Shown: positions 33,942 to 47,358, counted from the stretch's first letter. The stretch is DNA of 64,000 bases from Linanthus parryae (GCA_023055425.1 JALGPY010000005.1:76735495-76799494), one strand, 5' to 3'. Numbers and translations are program-made. The notes: generated by a model not told the origin, from the sequence alone.

Positions 33942-35939
33942 CTCCTCTTCTCCCTCACGGCACACACACAGCCACACACCCTCACAAAACATCACCCTCA
34001 AATAACACCTCCCCCTAATGCTACTCCCTCATCTATATTAACCCCTCAAGTTCTTCTCCAACACAACAACAACAACTTCACCTTCATCATCTTCCTTCTT
34101 CCCTCGGCAACAACACAAAACCATCTCCACCATCCTTCTTCCTCCATCTCAATCTCTTTCCCCCTTGCCACAAGTTGAAGAACCTACAACAACACCAACA
34201 CCACCACCATTTCCACCATTACAGCCACCATCATCACCACCATCTCCTACTTCCCAATCTCTCAACCTCCCTCTGCCAAAACAGAGCAACCCCCATCCGC
34301 AACAAACAGAGGAAGCAACAACACCATCACCACCCCACTGCCCACACAACCACAACCACCACTTCCATCATCACCACCTCCACCTTCGGCACCACCATGA
34401 ACGCCGCAACCATCATCACCACCAACCTTATCCCCCTTTCAATCGACCCCTCTCTTTCTCCTTCTCTCTCTCTCTCTGTTTTCTGAGACACCCGGCATCA
34501 GCAACATCAACAACAATCACCGCCGGCATCACCACGACCACCGGCCTCCATTACCACCGGAACCCACCTCCACCTCCAGACCCTTCTCTCTCTCTTCTCT
34601 CTGTCCCTGTGTCTCTCTCTCCCTCTCTGGTCGCACAATACAGAGCAGAGCAGCAGCAGCAGTTGCAGCGTCGGCAAAAAACCATCGCCGGCTCAGACCC
34701 GGAGGCCCGACCCGACGGGAGACCAGGCCGACGCCCATCCGCCCCTTTTCTTCCTTTCCGGCAAATCCCTCAGGCCCCTTTGGGTCCGACCGAACCCAGA
34801 AAGGTCCAATTCTGGCGACCCAACAGTCGTAGCTCCATACTTTCCGGCGAGTTTCCGACCCGATTTCGGCGAGTGATATCTCCCTCATTCGGTAACGGTT
34901 TTTAACGATTCTTGGCATGAATCTCACTTTTTGACTTGAATTTGAGTTTTAGATAATCAAAACGACATGGGTATCAATGTATTGAAAGTTTACCGAATCA
35001 ATTTGAGAGGTTGAAGATGAAGTTCACGTATGGGTATTGAGAGGGGTGATTTGTGTACTTTACAGAAACTATGGGGGAGGTATTTGTGTTTTAACTAAAC
35101 TGTTAATAACTTTTTCAATAACCTAAAGAATTGTTATTTCTTTATTATCATTAATATTAACTAATTAAGTATTCTAAATATATATGAGAAAATAAATATT
35201 TTTGTAATTAAAAGTAAAAAGGTAAAATTTCTATACATTTAAAATAAGTAATGACTAAATAATATAATAAGTTAACAAAGATTTTATTTCGTACATATAT
35301 AATTATAATTGATAAACTTGTAGGCAATTGAGGTCATAAACAAGATCTAAGCCTACCCGTGAGGACTATTCCGAGCTATTTGACGTTTGTATTTAAGGTA
35401 AGTTAATATGCCTAGCCTCGCGTGCCTTTCCTTCTTTCGTATATCGCGTGTGTTATTTGTGAACTATTATTATACATGCTTTATTTGATTTAATTGCTTT
35501 TGAAATATTCTGCTTTGAAGTACCGTATAAAATGATAATCCAAATCTAAAATAAGAATCTGAAAGAAGAACATCTAAATTCAATTGTGAAATGAGGACTA
35601 CCATATTAGGCCGTTCACGGGCCACGATTATTCAAAAGGAGCACACCACTCACATATTGCTCATTTTCAAATATTTCTCATATATCAAATGTTATGAATG
35701 TGCCACACCGGTTTTACTTGGAGCTCCCGATTCACATCTTGTTACATCTTGAAAGAAAATTCGTAATTATGTAAAGTGGAAGATGTTGTGCGTGGGTTTG
35801 TGCCATATCCCTGATACGATACATTTATGACATATTGTGATTGGTTACTGTTATGAGATTATGAGGCTCATCACCTCGGGCGGAGACATCTCCTCAAACA
35901 TGCGGCCCGGCCGGCCGTGTGGTTTGGTGGGGTGTAGCA
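32899..35939 (+). repeat. LARD-like 2, 5' LTR (internally deleted)
   Basis: 3041 bp. Relative to the 3' LTR it lacks the 683 bp corresponding to 39802-40484. The junction is at the 6-bp string TGAGGC that flanks the missing segment. Contains a run of 13 G near 33159-33171 (9 in the other LTR) and (CT)n at 33889-33936. Proline/threonine-rich frames at 34165-34905 reflect CCACCACC and CT-rich DNA. Confidence 0.88.
33889..33936. repeat. (CT)n microsatellite in LARD-like 2 5' LTR
   Basis: About 24 CT units. The matching tract in the 3' LTR is at 37335-37378. Confidence 0.95.
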
Positions 35940-36345
35940 GATGGTATCAGAGCCGACGGTTCTAAGTTAGTACGGCTCATCGATTTCCACTAAACTAAGA
36001 TAAAAAAAGATTTTCCAAAATTAAAATTGATATAGAACAACAGAAACCGGTAATAAAATTGAACTAGCCGGGGAATTGCATGGTAGCTTTGTCCTTATTC
36101 TGCCTCTTATCTGCAGGCTATACTAAGTTGTGACTACTTGGCTTGAAGCTATTTGCTTGGATATTCTTATGTGACATTTGTTTTCATTTTTACTTGTTTA
36201 TTTGGTAGAATGGACGAGTGTTTCGCGTGGACTTAGAAACCATCTAAGATTTTCTTAGACTTTAGACGCGTTCTTAGATTGATATTGTCCCTTAACATAT
36301 CACGGTTATAGCTTCGGAGACGAATCTTTCTTTAAGGGGGTAGGA
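35940..36345 (+). other. LARD-like 2 internal region
   Basis: 406 bp, non-coding; primer site TGGTATCAGAGCC next to the 5' LTR and polypurine tract AAGGGGGTAGGA next to the 3' LTR. Nothing else recognisable. Confidence 0.8.
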
Positions 36346-37328
36346 TGTAATACCCCAATTTTATACAAGAGGGTAGGTTAAAATTTTGGATAGAGTTTGG
36401 GGTTATAATTGTGATTTACAAAAGTTCTAAAAGAATTAATTAGTGAATGGAATTGAAATTGTAAGTTTTGAGACATTATAAAGTAGTTGGATAAAATTTG
36501 AGGGGTTATAGTTATAGCTTTCAAAATATAAGATTGTTAATTTGAAGAATAGGGAGGTAGTTGTAGTTTCAGGAAATATAAACTAGTTAACTAAATATTG
36601 ATTCGGGGGGGGGGTATAAGTGTAGTTTTTAGAAGTTATAAATGAACTAAATTAATTAGTTGGGGAGGTAAATGTAGTTCAGAAAAGTTGAAACTAAACT
36701 GAATAAAAGTCTGGGGAGGTTAGCGTATTTTAGACAAATAAAAGTGTGCAATATTCTTACATGTAGGGGTTGTAATTGTCTTTTATAAAAGTTAATGTAT
36801 GCAAATAATTTATACTTGTACGTAATACGTATAAAATAATTGTCTACACCCGTATTTTATTATACCCGACCCGTAAAATAGTATAACCCGGTAATATATA
36901 CTGTATAATTATACGTACCCGTATTTTTAGTTACAACCCGATCCGAAACCCGTATTTATATTCATTTATTATTATTTGTTTTCTTCCTCCCTCCCTTTTA
37001 TTTTTCTCTCTTGCCTCTCTCTCTCTCTTGACACACTCCCACCTCCTCCATCACCATCCCTCTCTCTCACAACTCCCCCCTCCTCCTTCATACACCTGCA
37101 TCACCTCTACCTCCCTACACCCTACTACCCAAATATTCATCCCCCTTCCTCCTCCTATTCTTCTATTAATTAAATAATTAATGCTCCTCCTCTTTCAATT
37201 TTTTCCCCTCACCATCTCTTTCTCTCTCTCCTCCCTCACGTCACATATACACCCCCTTTTTCATTTTATTTTTTTCCTTCCTCTCTCACATTTCCCACAC
37301 AAACACACAAATTCATCACCATCTCCCT

Positions 37329-37334
<6 letters not shown>

Positions 37335-37378
<44 letters not shown>
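37335..37378. repeat. (CT)n microsatellite in LARD-like 2 3' LTR
   Basis: About 22 CT units, positionally equivalent to 33889-33936. Confidence 0.95.
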
Positions 37379-37382
<4 letters not shown>

Positions 37383-37431
37383 CTCCTCTTCTCCCTCACG
37401 GCACACACACACCCACACACCCTCACAAAAC

Positions 37432-37926
37432 TAGGACTGCAACTCGGGCGGGCTGGACGGTTTGGTACCCCTGTCCAAGCCCGAGCCCGAGTTCTGTCGA
37501 GGCTGCCCAAGCCCAGCCCGACCCGGGTTAAGAGAATTTTCAACCCGTCCGAGCCCGAATTCATATAAATCAATTCGGGTTCGGGTTGAATTCGAGCTAG
37601 CACATTAAACTTGATATCTTTAAAAAAACACAAAAGAAGAATAAATTCGGGTACGCTAGCACATTAAATTTATGTAGCATATCCAGGTTAGATATGCTAC
37701 ATAATTCTTTTAGAAAGTAATATTTATATGTAGTGGTCATGCAAATCGGACAATTCGGGTTAGCCCGTCGTTCGATATTTGTGCCCAAACCCGACCCTAA
37801 TTGCAATTCGGGCTGCGGATTTCAGTCCAAGCCCGTCCAAATTACCAAAATTATGTGTTTAGGCCCTATTTAAGTTCGGGCTGGGCTCGGGTTGGCCGGG
37901 TTCAACCCGCCCAAGTTGCACCCCTA
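37432..37926. mobile_element. hAT-type MITE
   Basis: 495 bp, present in the 3' LTR and absent from the matching place in the 5' LTR (near 33980). Left end TAGGACTGCAACTCGGGCGGG; right end reverse-complemented TAGGGGTGCAACTTGGGCGGG. An 8-bp target-site duplication CACAAAAC lies at 37424-37431 and 37927-37934, as expected for hAT elements. No transposase. The interior repeats gcccgagcccga-type motifs. Confidence 0.92.
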
Positions 37927-40900
37927 CACAAAACATCACCCTCAAATAACACCTCCCCCTAATGCTACTCCCTCATCTATATTAACCCCTCAATTTCTTC
38001 TCCAACACAACAAAAAAAACTTCACCTTCATCATCTTCCTTCTTCCCTCGGCAACAACACAAAACCATCTCCACCATCCCTCCTCCTCCATCTCAATCTC
38101 TTTCCCCCTTGCCACAAGTAGCAGCACCTACAACAACACCAACACCACCACCATTACAGCCACCATCATCACCACCATCTCCTACTTCCCAATCTCTCAA
38201 CCTCCCTCTTCCAAAACAGAGCAGCCCCCATCCACAACATACAGAGGCAACAAAAACACCATCACCACCCCACTGCCCACACAACGACAACCACCACTTC
38301 CATCATCACCACCTCCACCTTCGGCACCACCATGAACGCCGCAACCATCATCACCACCAGCCTTATCCCCCTTTCAATCGACCCCTCCGTTTCTCCCTCT
38401 CTCTCGCTCTGTTTTCTGATACACCCGACAGCAGCAACATCAACAACAATCACCGCCGGCATCACCACGACCACCGGCCTCCATTACCACCGGAACCCAC
38501 CTCCACCTCCAGACCCTTCTCTCCTCTCTCTTCTCTCTCTCCCTGTGTCTCTCTCTCGCTCTCTGGTCGCGCAAAACAGAGCAGAGCAGCAGCAGTTGCA
38601 GCGTCGACAAAAAACCATTGCCGGATCAGACCCGGAGGCCCGACCCGACGGGAGACCACGCCGACGCCCATCCGCCCCTGTTCTTCCTTTCCGGCGAATC
38701 CCTCAGGCCCCTTAGGGTCCGACCGAACCTAGAAAGGTCCAATTCCGAGTACCCAACAGTCGGAGCTCCATACTTTCCGGCGAGTTTCCGACCCGATTTC
38801 GGCGAGTGATATCTCCCTCATTCGGTAACGGTTTTTAACGATTCTTGGCATGAATATCACTATTTTGACTTGAATTTGAGTTTTAGATAATCAAAACGAC
38901 ATGGTTATCAATGTATTGAATGTTTCCCGAATCAATTTGAGAGGTTGAAGATGAAGTTCACGTATGGGTATTGAGAGGGGTGATTTTTGTACTTTACAGA
39001 AACTATTGGGGAGGTATTTGTGTTTTAACTAAACTGTTAATAACTTTTTCAATAACCTAAAGAATTGTTATTTCTTTATTATCATTAATATTAACTAATT
39101 AAGTATTTTAAATATATATGAGAAAATAAATATTTTTGTAATTAAAAGTAAAAAGGTAAAATTTCTATACATTTAAAATAAGTAATGACTAAATAATATA
39201 ATAAGTTAACAAAGATTTTATTTCGTACATATATAATTATAATTGATAAACTTGTAGGAAATTGAGGTCATAAACAAGAGCTAAGCCTACCCGTGAGGAC
39301 TATTCCGAGCTATTTGACGTTTGTATTTAAGGTAAGTTAATATGCCTAGCCTCGCGTGCCTTTCCTTCTTTCGTGTATCACGTGTGTTATTTGTGAACTA
39401 TTATTATACATGCTTTATTTGATTTAATTTCTTTTGAAATATTCTGCTTTGAAGTACCGTATAAAATGATAATCCAAATCTAAAATAAGAATCTGAAAGA
39501 AGAACATCTAAATTCAATTGTGAAATGAGGACTACCATATTAGGCCGTTCACGGGCCACGATTATTCAAAAGGAGAACACCGCTCACATATTGCTCAATT
39601 TCAAATATTTCTCATATATCAAATGTTATGAATGTGCCACACCGGTTTTACTTGGAGCTCCCGATTCACATCTTGTTACATCTTGAAATAAAATTCGTAA
39701 TTATGTAAAGTGGAAGATGTTGTGCGTGGGTTTGTGGCATATCCCTGATACGATACATTTCTGACATATTGTGATTGGTTACTGTTATGAGATTATGAGG
39801 CGCTGACCTCCTTTTGATTAGTTATGGTTATGAGGCGCTGTGATGCGAACCTCCTGTGATTGAGTAATGGTTATGTGGGTGCTTTTTCACATTATGAGAA
39901 AGAGGTTGTGGATTGGATATGGTCACTTCCAGTATCAACTAGTTACTAAAATGAATTTATGGACTCGATCTCGGCGAGAATTTATTATCTTGAGAATAAA
40001 GTAATATTGTGAATTATTATTAAAAGTGATTTCCCGAGATGGACCACATCTTTGGGTTGGAATACGAAATTTGAGATTGTTACGAAGATTGACACATCAA
40101 ATCAACGTGAACGCTTTTCCCGCGCATTGCTAATATTTATTACTTAGCGAATATCTTATTCCAGTCATATGTCTCATAATCTGTTTACGTGCTATGGGTG
40201 TTAGCTTACTCAGCCGTTTGCTGATCATTTTCTGTAAAAACTGCGTCGGCTTTTGCTATTTTAAAACCGCAGGTTACGAGTAAGGTGGGAGCCGTTCACG
40301 ACGCCGCTGGCTAGGATATCAGGCTGCTTAGTATTTCACCTAGCGCTTGTCATTTTGTAAATTATTGTATTTATACAATTCAGACAATGTCACTGGTTTA
40401 TTATGAATGTATAATAATTCTATTTGGATATTCGATGGTTGTACTAACTGTGAACCGACGATCCTTATCCGTTCCCAGTGAGGCTCATCACCTCGGGCAG
40501 AGACATCTCTCCCAAGTCATGCGGCCTGGCCGGCCGTGTGGTTTGGTGGGGTGTTGCAACATGGGTGTGCATTAAGGGTAATGGCGCACTGGATTGACCC
40601 ATCTCCGAGAAGGCTACATACATGTTATGTTGAGTCACAAGCACTTCTCTTGGGGACAACGGTATGGTCATCCTTAGACTTCAAGTCACTAGATTATCTA
40701 GTTGTGGATTATTGTGATTTTGGTAGCGTCAAACACTACATCGTAACTGGGTAGCTATAAAGGCGTGTACCGGATACAATAAGAAGCAAGCTTAGAATTC
40801 GTAGTGGACGTAGATAGAATTTTTCCCTCTCACATAACGGGAGCAAATATCCGAGGCTACTCGAGGGATAGTGCTTATAGAATGTCTGGCCAGACTCAAA

Positions 40901-41330
40901 TAAATTAATATAGGATATTGATGTTTTTTGCACGAATAAGGCTATTCCCAGGATCGAGAAACTATGGATTGGATATACGAGTGTGACTTGTATGTCTCAT
41001 GTTCAATCCGGAGATAGAGACAAAGGGATGTGACAATAACTTGCACAAGGTTTGTCGGATGAATATTCTATTAGTTGGCTAGAATAAATGTTTTTCTAGA
41101 AACCGCTCCATATTAGCAAATTGTTGCTACCAACTAGATAGAACCTATGGGGTCATATGCTATATAGAGTTGAACTAGATTTGGGAATTAATTAATGTGA
41201 TTAATTAATTAGAAGGATCACTTTGCATCACCTTGGAAACTTAGTAGGACTAATTTTCAAGGAAGGGACTAAAACGAATTCGAGTAGGACTAGAATAGGT
41301 CGTTTAGGTAGTTAACAAGGATTTTTTTTG

Positions 41331-41341
41331 ACTATATAAAG
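41331..41341 (+). promoter_or_regulatory. TATA box in Copia A2 5' LTR
   Basis: ACTATATAAAG, at the same place in the LTR as the Copia A TATA, about 430 bases before the LTR end. Confidence 0.6.
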
Positions 41342-41763
41342 GATGCTCCTTCCTTCCTTCCCACACTTATGAACTTATTATTCATAACTTGAGTGGGAGA
41401 GAACAAAAGGAGAGAGACAAGCAAGCAAGAGGGCCGACCGACCCCCTTGCCGCCGCCCCGTCCACGTCGGCCAACAAAGGAGGCCGCCCCCTCCTTCTTG
41501 CCTCGTGTTGCGTGATTTCTTCTTCCTCTTCCTCCGTTCCAAGCTAGCACAAAGGAGAAGGAAGATCTAGATCTCAACTCTAGGCGTGGATCAACCGTAG
41601 AGACGTGACACAATTCACATTACAAGTCATCACAGGAGAAAGCCTAAGGTGTGTAACATGATTCTTCCTTTACCATCGTTATGCTTCTCTTCCTGTGATC
41701 CTTGGAGGGTATTGAATGGATACATTATATTTTCCGCTGCGTATCCATGATCTAAACCCTACA

Positions 41764-43422
41764 GTGGTATCATAGCCACAGGTCGTAGAACATAGACGTG
41801 GTTTTTGTGTTAAGTTTTAATAGTTTTACACTTTAAATTTATTGTTTATTGCGTAAAACAAGAAAAATCAAGCATATGATGAAATTTGTCAATAATCAAA
41901 CAAAACAAGACTTAGTTTTTGTATTAGATGCATGAATTAGTGACTTTGAGAAATTTTAGGATCTTAGATCTAGATCTCATGGGCATCCTATTGAAAGAAG
42001 GAGTTCTTTTCAAACAAGGTTACTACCAAACTTGGGCAACAACCAAAGGAGTTGTTTTGGAAACAACTCCCAAAGAGGTTCGGCCCCCTAGGGGACCGCC
42101 CCTCCTTGCTTGCCGCCCAATGAAGGCACGTCCTAGGGGCCGGGGCTGACCTAGCGCACGGCTTAACCGTGTGGGCTAGGGGCAGGTCCTCTTTGGTGTT
42201 CGGCCAAGTAATTGGTTGGGTCCCTTGGACCGTTTTGAGTCTAGATAAATCCTAAAAATCAATTAAGATTGACCAAGCGCGTTAAAATTGGATTTTAACT
42301 GTTTATGTGCAAATCGCGTGGTGGTTTGATATGGCCTTAGGATGTGGTTTGGTGTGATTGTTTAATTTTGTGGTTTGGTTTACGGCCTGCGAGGTGATCA
42401 ATGTGATGTAATAATTAATTAGGGTTTTGTGGTCTGCGAGCCATTTTTTTCTCAACTTGTGAGATTTATTTTATTTAGTATAGTTGATTAGCTAGTGCTA
42501 GATAGAATAGATTGTTAGCCAAGATTGAAGAAAAGAAGCCAAAAACCAAAGGGAGCAACAAAAGATGGAGCATGGAGCATTCCACATGACTGTGAAGGAT
42601 GGACCAAAAGATGAAGACGCATGGAGATGTGTTTGCTTTTAGGATTCATAGATAATTCCATTGACTTGGAATTATCTTAGTCTAGAAAATCCCATATCCA
42701 CATCACGTTTTATTTTATTTTGTGGTTGTTTATTTTATTGTCTAATTATTTGTGATTGGTGTATGGATGATGCATGCAATTAGGACAATAAGATAATTAG
42801 ACAACCCGAATCTATTATTTGGAGTTGTGCCCAAACTCAAATAGATAGATGAGTTGATAGGGATCAACAAAACAATTAAAATTGAATTTAAAAATCCCTC
42901 AAAATTCAAATATTATGTTTTTGCCTTCTCGTTATTTAAACACTCATTATCATCATGATTTATCAAGTTCATGCATGCCAAAGCAAGGCGAGTTGGTTCA
43001 TAATGATGGAATGCGATGGCACAAACAAGTAATGTGCAATTTTTTAAATAAGAGGTTGGACACAATTAGGCCATTAATATGATTAAAACCTAGAGGCAAA
43101 CAATTGGGATTATCCATACAAATGGATAAATAAGGAGTTATTTTGCACAATTGAACCAAGAGTTGCATAGGGATGCAATTGGAATTGTTCCTACCTAAAG
43201 TAGTCAAATTATGGGTGACTTGCCAAAGCAAGCTCATAAGGAGATGAAACATGGATCTTGGCCGACTAGGAAATATAAAGATATTTTCCGCATTAATATC
43301 TTGAGGGTTATTAATCTGTAGAAAAAATAGTGGGAGCTATATTTGATAAACTAGCCATTATTGAATATAGTCAAAATTTCACAAGTACTAAAACTTGCGT
43401 ATTTCCTTTTGTTGAATTCCAA
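41764..43422 (+). other. Copia A2 primer site and leader
   Basis: The primer site reads TGGTATCATAGCCACAGG, with T where other copies have G in TCAGAGCC. The 1.6-kb leader has a GC-rich block (42060-42200), a purine-rich segment (42530-42660) and the leader module (about 42960-43220). No coding potential. Confidence 0.78.
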
Positions 43423-44270
43423 ATGGCAAACAACTCATCGAGTTCACAACATTCCCTACGATCTGTCCTTGAGAAGGACAAGCTCTCTGGAACCAACTTC
43501 CTTGATTGGTACAGAAACTTGATAATCGTTCTCAAGCATGAGAAGAACTGTACACAATAGAGGAGCAAGTTCCAGCAGGTGCAGAGAACAATACCCCTGC
43601 AGCCCTAAAGGCGTATCAAAAGCGTGTTGATGACGCTAATGATGCGGCCTGACTTATGCTATGCACCATGACTTCTGAGCTTCAGAAGCAACACGAAAAC
43701 ATGAATGTTGTCGATATGATCGAGCATCTGAAGCAGCTCTTCCAAGAGCAGGCAAGGGTTGAGAGGTATGAGATCTCTAAGGCATTTTTCAAGTGTCATC
43801 TGGCTGAAGGAAACCCTGTGGGACCTCATGTACTCCGTATGATCGGATACTTGGAGAATCTCGCGCGACTAGGGTTTCCGGTCGGCCATGAGTTGGCCAT
43901 CAATCTCGTGCTGCGATCGTTGCCTGAGAGTTATGGACAGTTCATCATGAACTATAACATGAACGGGATCGTTAAACCACTGCCAAATTTACTCAATATG
44001 TGGAGGACAGCTGAACAAAGCATCAAGAAGGGTAGGCCATTATGATGGTACAAAAAGGAAAGGGCAAAAGGTTTGCCTCATCCTCCAAGGGCAAGGGCAA
44101 GTCAGTTGCCAAAGTCCAAAGAACTTGTCCTTAAGCATGTTGGTGGCATTTCCAATGGTGTGACTAAAGGTGAGTGTCACTACTGCAGTCAGCCTGGACA
44201 CTGGAGGAGGAACTGCCCAAAATATCTGGAGGACAAGAGGGTTGGAATAGTAATTCCACCACCACCAGGT
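43423..44270 (+). pseudogene. Copia A2 gag
   Basis: ATG at 43423 (MANNSSSSQHSLRSVL, then KLSGTNFLDWYRN). Frameshift after VLKHEK near 43545, TGA stop near 43650, then QKQHENMNVVDMIEHLKQ through YGQFIMNYNMNGIVKPL. A second frameshift occurs at about 44040 in the Lys-rich region. The zinc knuckle CHYCSQPGHWRRNC lies near 44177-44218. The frame then continues straight into pol, as expected for Copia's single polyprotein. Confidence 0.88.
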
Positions 44271-47200
44271 ATTTTTGTTGTAGATGTCAATTTAACTGTC
44301 TCTACATCATGGGTATTAGATACTGGATGTGGATCTCACATTTTTCGAAATGTGCAGGATCTAAAGAGAAGTAGAAGATTGGCTAAAGGGGAGATAGACC
44401 TGCGCGTTGGGAATGGAGCAAAAGTTGCTGCATTGGCCGTGGGCGTGTGCGAGCTATCTCTACCTTCAGGATTAGTTTTAGATTTAAATAATTGCTATTT
44501 TGTGCCTGCTATGAGCATAAACATTATTTCTATTTCTTGTTTGGACAAGGCATGTTTTATTATTTCAATAAAGAACAATTGTTGTTCCTTTTATTTTAAT
44601 AATAATAACTATTGTAGTGCGCAATTATTTAATGGACTACATATCCTTGATCTAAGCAATCCTGTCTACAACATTAATACCAAGAGGATTAAAATACATG
44701 ATTTATTTCCTTCTTACTTATGGCACTGTCGTTTAGGTCACATAAACGAGAAAAGTGTATCTAGACTCCGTAAGGATGGATTCCTAGACTCATCTGATTT
44801 TGAATCATATGAGAAATGCGAGGCTTGTTTATTGGGAAAAATGACAAAGCCCCCTTTCAATAAGAATGGTGAGAGGACTAGTGAGCAATTAGCGCTCATA
44901 CATACTGATGTGTGTGGGCAATTTGCCACGCATGCCAGGGGTGGTTACGTCTACTTCATTACATTTACTGATGATTTCAGTAGATATGGATTTGTGTACC
45001 TCATGAGGGCCAAATCCGAATCCTTTGAAAGGTTCAAAGAATCCAAGAGTGAAGTGGAGAAGCAATTTGGCAAAAGTATCAAGGCTCTACGATCAGATCG
45101 TGGAGGATAATACTTGAGCCAAGAGTTTGACGACTATCTTAGAGAGTGTGGGATCGTGTCCCAACTCACTCCACCCGAAACGCCACAATGGAATGGCGTG
45201 TCGGAGAGGAGGAATCGGACTCTATTAGATATGGTTCAATCTATGATGTGTCAAACCGATCTTCCATTATCATTTTGGGGCTATGCTCTATTAAGTGCAT
45301 CTTTCACCATTAACCGTGTTCCATCTAAATGAGTCATGAAGACACCACATGAGATGTGGAGTCGGAGGCGTCCCACACTGCCGTTCATGAAGATTTGGGG
45401 CTGCGATGTCTATGTAAAGTGTTTACAATCAGACAAGCTAGGGCCAAAGTCGGATAAGTGTAAGTTTGTGGGGTACCCTAAGGAAACTAAGGGTTACTAC
45501 TTATACAATCCAACTGAGAACAAAGTGTTTGTTGATCGGTCCGGCGTGTTTCTAGAAAGAGAGTTTGTCTCTAAAGAAGCAAGTGGGAGGACTGTAGAAC
45601 TTGAAGAAATTCAAGAACCACGAATCACTGAACCAACTATGGAACATGAACCACAAGGAGTTGTGGAACAACCTGTTCAGGTAACACAAGAGCTTCGTAG
45701 ATCTAGTAGAGTGCGCCAGGAACCTGAGAGGTATGGACTTCTCATGACAGAATCTGGTGACACGATGCTCATAGATGATGAGCCTACTACTTACGAAGAG
45801 GCCATGAAAGGGCCAGACTCTCATAGGTGGCTAGAAGCCATGAGATCCGAGATGGAATCCATGTATACCAACAAAGTATGGACTTTGGTGGAACCACCCG
45901 AAGGAGCGTGGCCCATAGGTTGCAAGTGGGTATTCAAGAAGAAGATCGACATGGATGGTAATGTGATTACCTATAAGGGCCGATTGTTGGATAAAGGATT
46001 CAGACAGATTCATGGTATTAACTATGATGAAACCTTTTCACCAATCGCTATGACCAACTCCATCCGAATCGTACTTGCCATTGCAGCATACTACGACTAT
46101 AAGATTTGGCAGATGGATGTCAAAACAGCATTCCTCTATGGGAATCTCCTCGAAGACGTGTATATGATACAGCCGGAGGGTTTTAAAGATCCAAAGCAAG
46201 CCAAAAAAATCTTTAAGCTGCAACGATCCATTTATGGATTGAAACAAGCTTCTAGGAGTTGGAATCGACGTTTTGATGAAGTAGTCAAAGAGTTTGGCTT
46301 CATCAGAAACGAAGATGAGTCTTGTGTCTACAAGAAGGTTAGTGGGAGCTCTGTAGCTTTTCTGGTCCTGTATGTGGATGACATACTACTCATTGGAATT
46401 GACATTCCCATGCTACAATCTATTAAAGATTGTCTAGGAAAGTGTTTTTCAATGAAATACTTAGGGGTAGCAGCCAATATACTTGGTATAAAGATCTATA
46501 GAGATAGATCTAAGAGACTGCTAGGCCTAAATCAAAGTACATATATTGACAAAGTGTTGAAGCGGTTCAACATGCAAGACTCCAAGAAGGGATTCTTGCC
46601 CATGTCACATGGAGTTACTCTTTCGAAGGGTGGTTCTCCTTCCAATGAGATTGAGAAGGAACGCATGAGTAGAACTCCCTATGCCTCGGCCATATGATCT
46701 ATCATGTACGCCATGTTATGTACTAGACCAGATGTGTAATATGTCTTGAGTATGACAAGCAGATACCAATCCAATCAGGGTGAGAGTCACTGGATTGCAG
46801 TCAAGAACATCCTAAAGTACTTGAGAATAACTAAGGATGCTTTCTTGATATTTGGCGGTAAGGAAGAGCTACGTGTAAGGGGTTACATGGATGCAAGCTT
46901 CCAAACCGACAGATGACTTTAGATCACAATCGGGATATGTGTTTTGCCTGAATGGAGCAGCGGTGAGCTGGAAGTGTTCCAAGCAAGAGATGGTGGTTGA
47001 TTCTACAACAGAGGCTGAGTACATTGCTGCAAATGGCGCAACAAAGGAAGCTGTTTGGATCAAAAAGTTTGTTTCTGAACTTGGTGTGGTTCCTAGCATT
47101 GCGGATCCAGTAGAGTTGTATTGTGATAACACTGGGGCGATTGCTAAATCGAAGGAGCCCAGGTCGCACCAGAAATCCAAGCACGTGCTCAGGAAGTTCC

Positions 47201-47358
47201 ATCTTACTCGAGATATTATCGATAGAGGAGACGTTCGGATATGCAAGATTCCTACAGAAGAGAATCTGTCAGATCCACTTACAAAGGCGCTTGTGCAGTG
47301 GAAGCATGAACGGCACACTAGGAGCATTGGCATACGAGATGCATCAGATTGGCTCTAG
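44271..47358 (+). pseudogene. Copia A2 pol: protease, integrase, reverse transcriptase, RNase H
   Basis: Same domain order as in Copia A: protease SWVLDTGCGSHI, GAG-pre-integrase LWHCRLGHINEKSV, integrase HTDVCGQF / RSDRGG / NGVSERRN, reverse transcriptase WQMDVKTAFLYGNLLEDV and YVDDILLIG, RNase H DSTTEAEYIA. Lesions: TAA at 45108, TGA at 45330, TGA at 46695, a stop near 46739 and a frameshift near 46912. The stop at the RT site of Copia A is a Tyr codon here. The two copies were damaged independently. Confidence 0.92.

Larger units (their letters stand above)
32899..40558 (+). mobile_element. Large-LTR non-autonomous retrotransposon (LARD-like 2)
   Basis: A 7660-bp element: LTRs 32899-35939 and 36346-40558 around only 406 bp of internal DNA. 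LTRs begin TGTAATACCCC and end GGTGTAGCA / GGTGTTGCA. Target-site duplication ACATG at 32894-32898 and 40559-40563. Primer site TGGTATCAGAGCC at 35942-35954 and polypurine tract AAGGGGGTAGGA at 36334-36345 give plus orientation. No gag or pol. It shares the layout and short 3'-end sequence blocks (gtcggcttttgctatttt, cgttca...gaggc...cctcg) with LARD-like 1, so the two are related families. Confidence 0.9.
36346..40558 (+). repeat. LARD-like 2, 3' LTR (with MITE insertion)
   Basis: 4213 bp. After removing the 495-bp MITE and its 8-bp duplication, and allowing for the 683-bp deletion in the other LTR, the two LTRs are collinear with few differences. This LTR therefore preserves the ancestral length of about 3.7 kb. 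Confidence 0.88.
32677..41763 (+). repeat. Copia A2 5' LTR, split by LARD-like 2
   Basis: First part 32677-32898, second part 40564-41763, together about 1.42 kb. The five bases ACATG are repeated on both sides of the insertion. Ends ...AAACCCTACA directly before GTGGTATCATAGCC. Confidence 0.87.

Noticed and set aside
34165..34905. 246-codon proline/threonine-rich open frame (also 38109-38732)
   Set aside because: It lies in the LTRs of LARD-like 2 and follows from CCACCACC and CT-rich DNA; overlapping frames are open too, and no domain is present.
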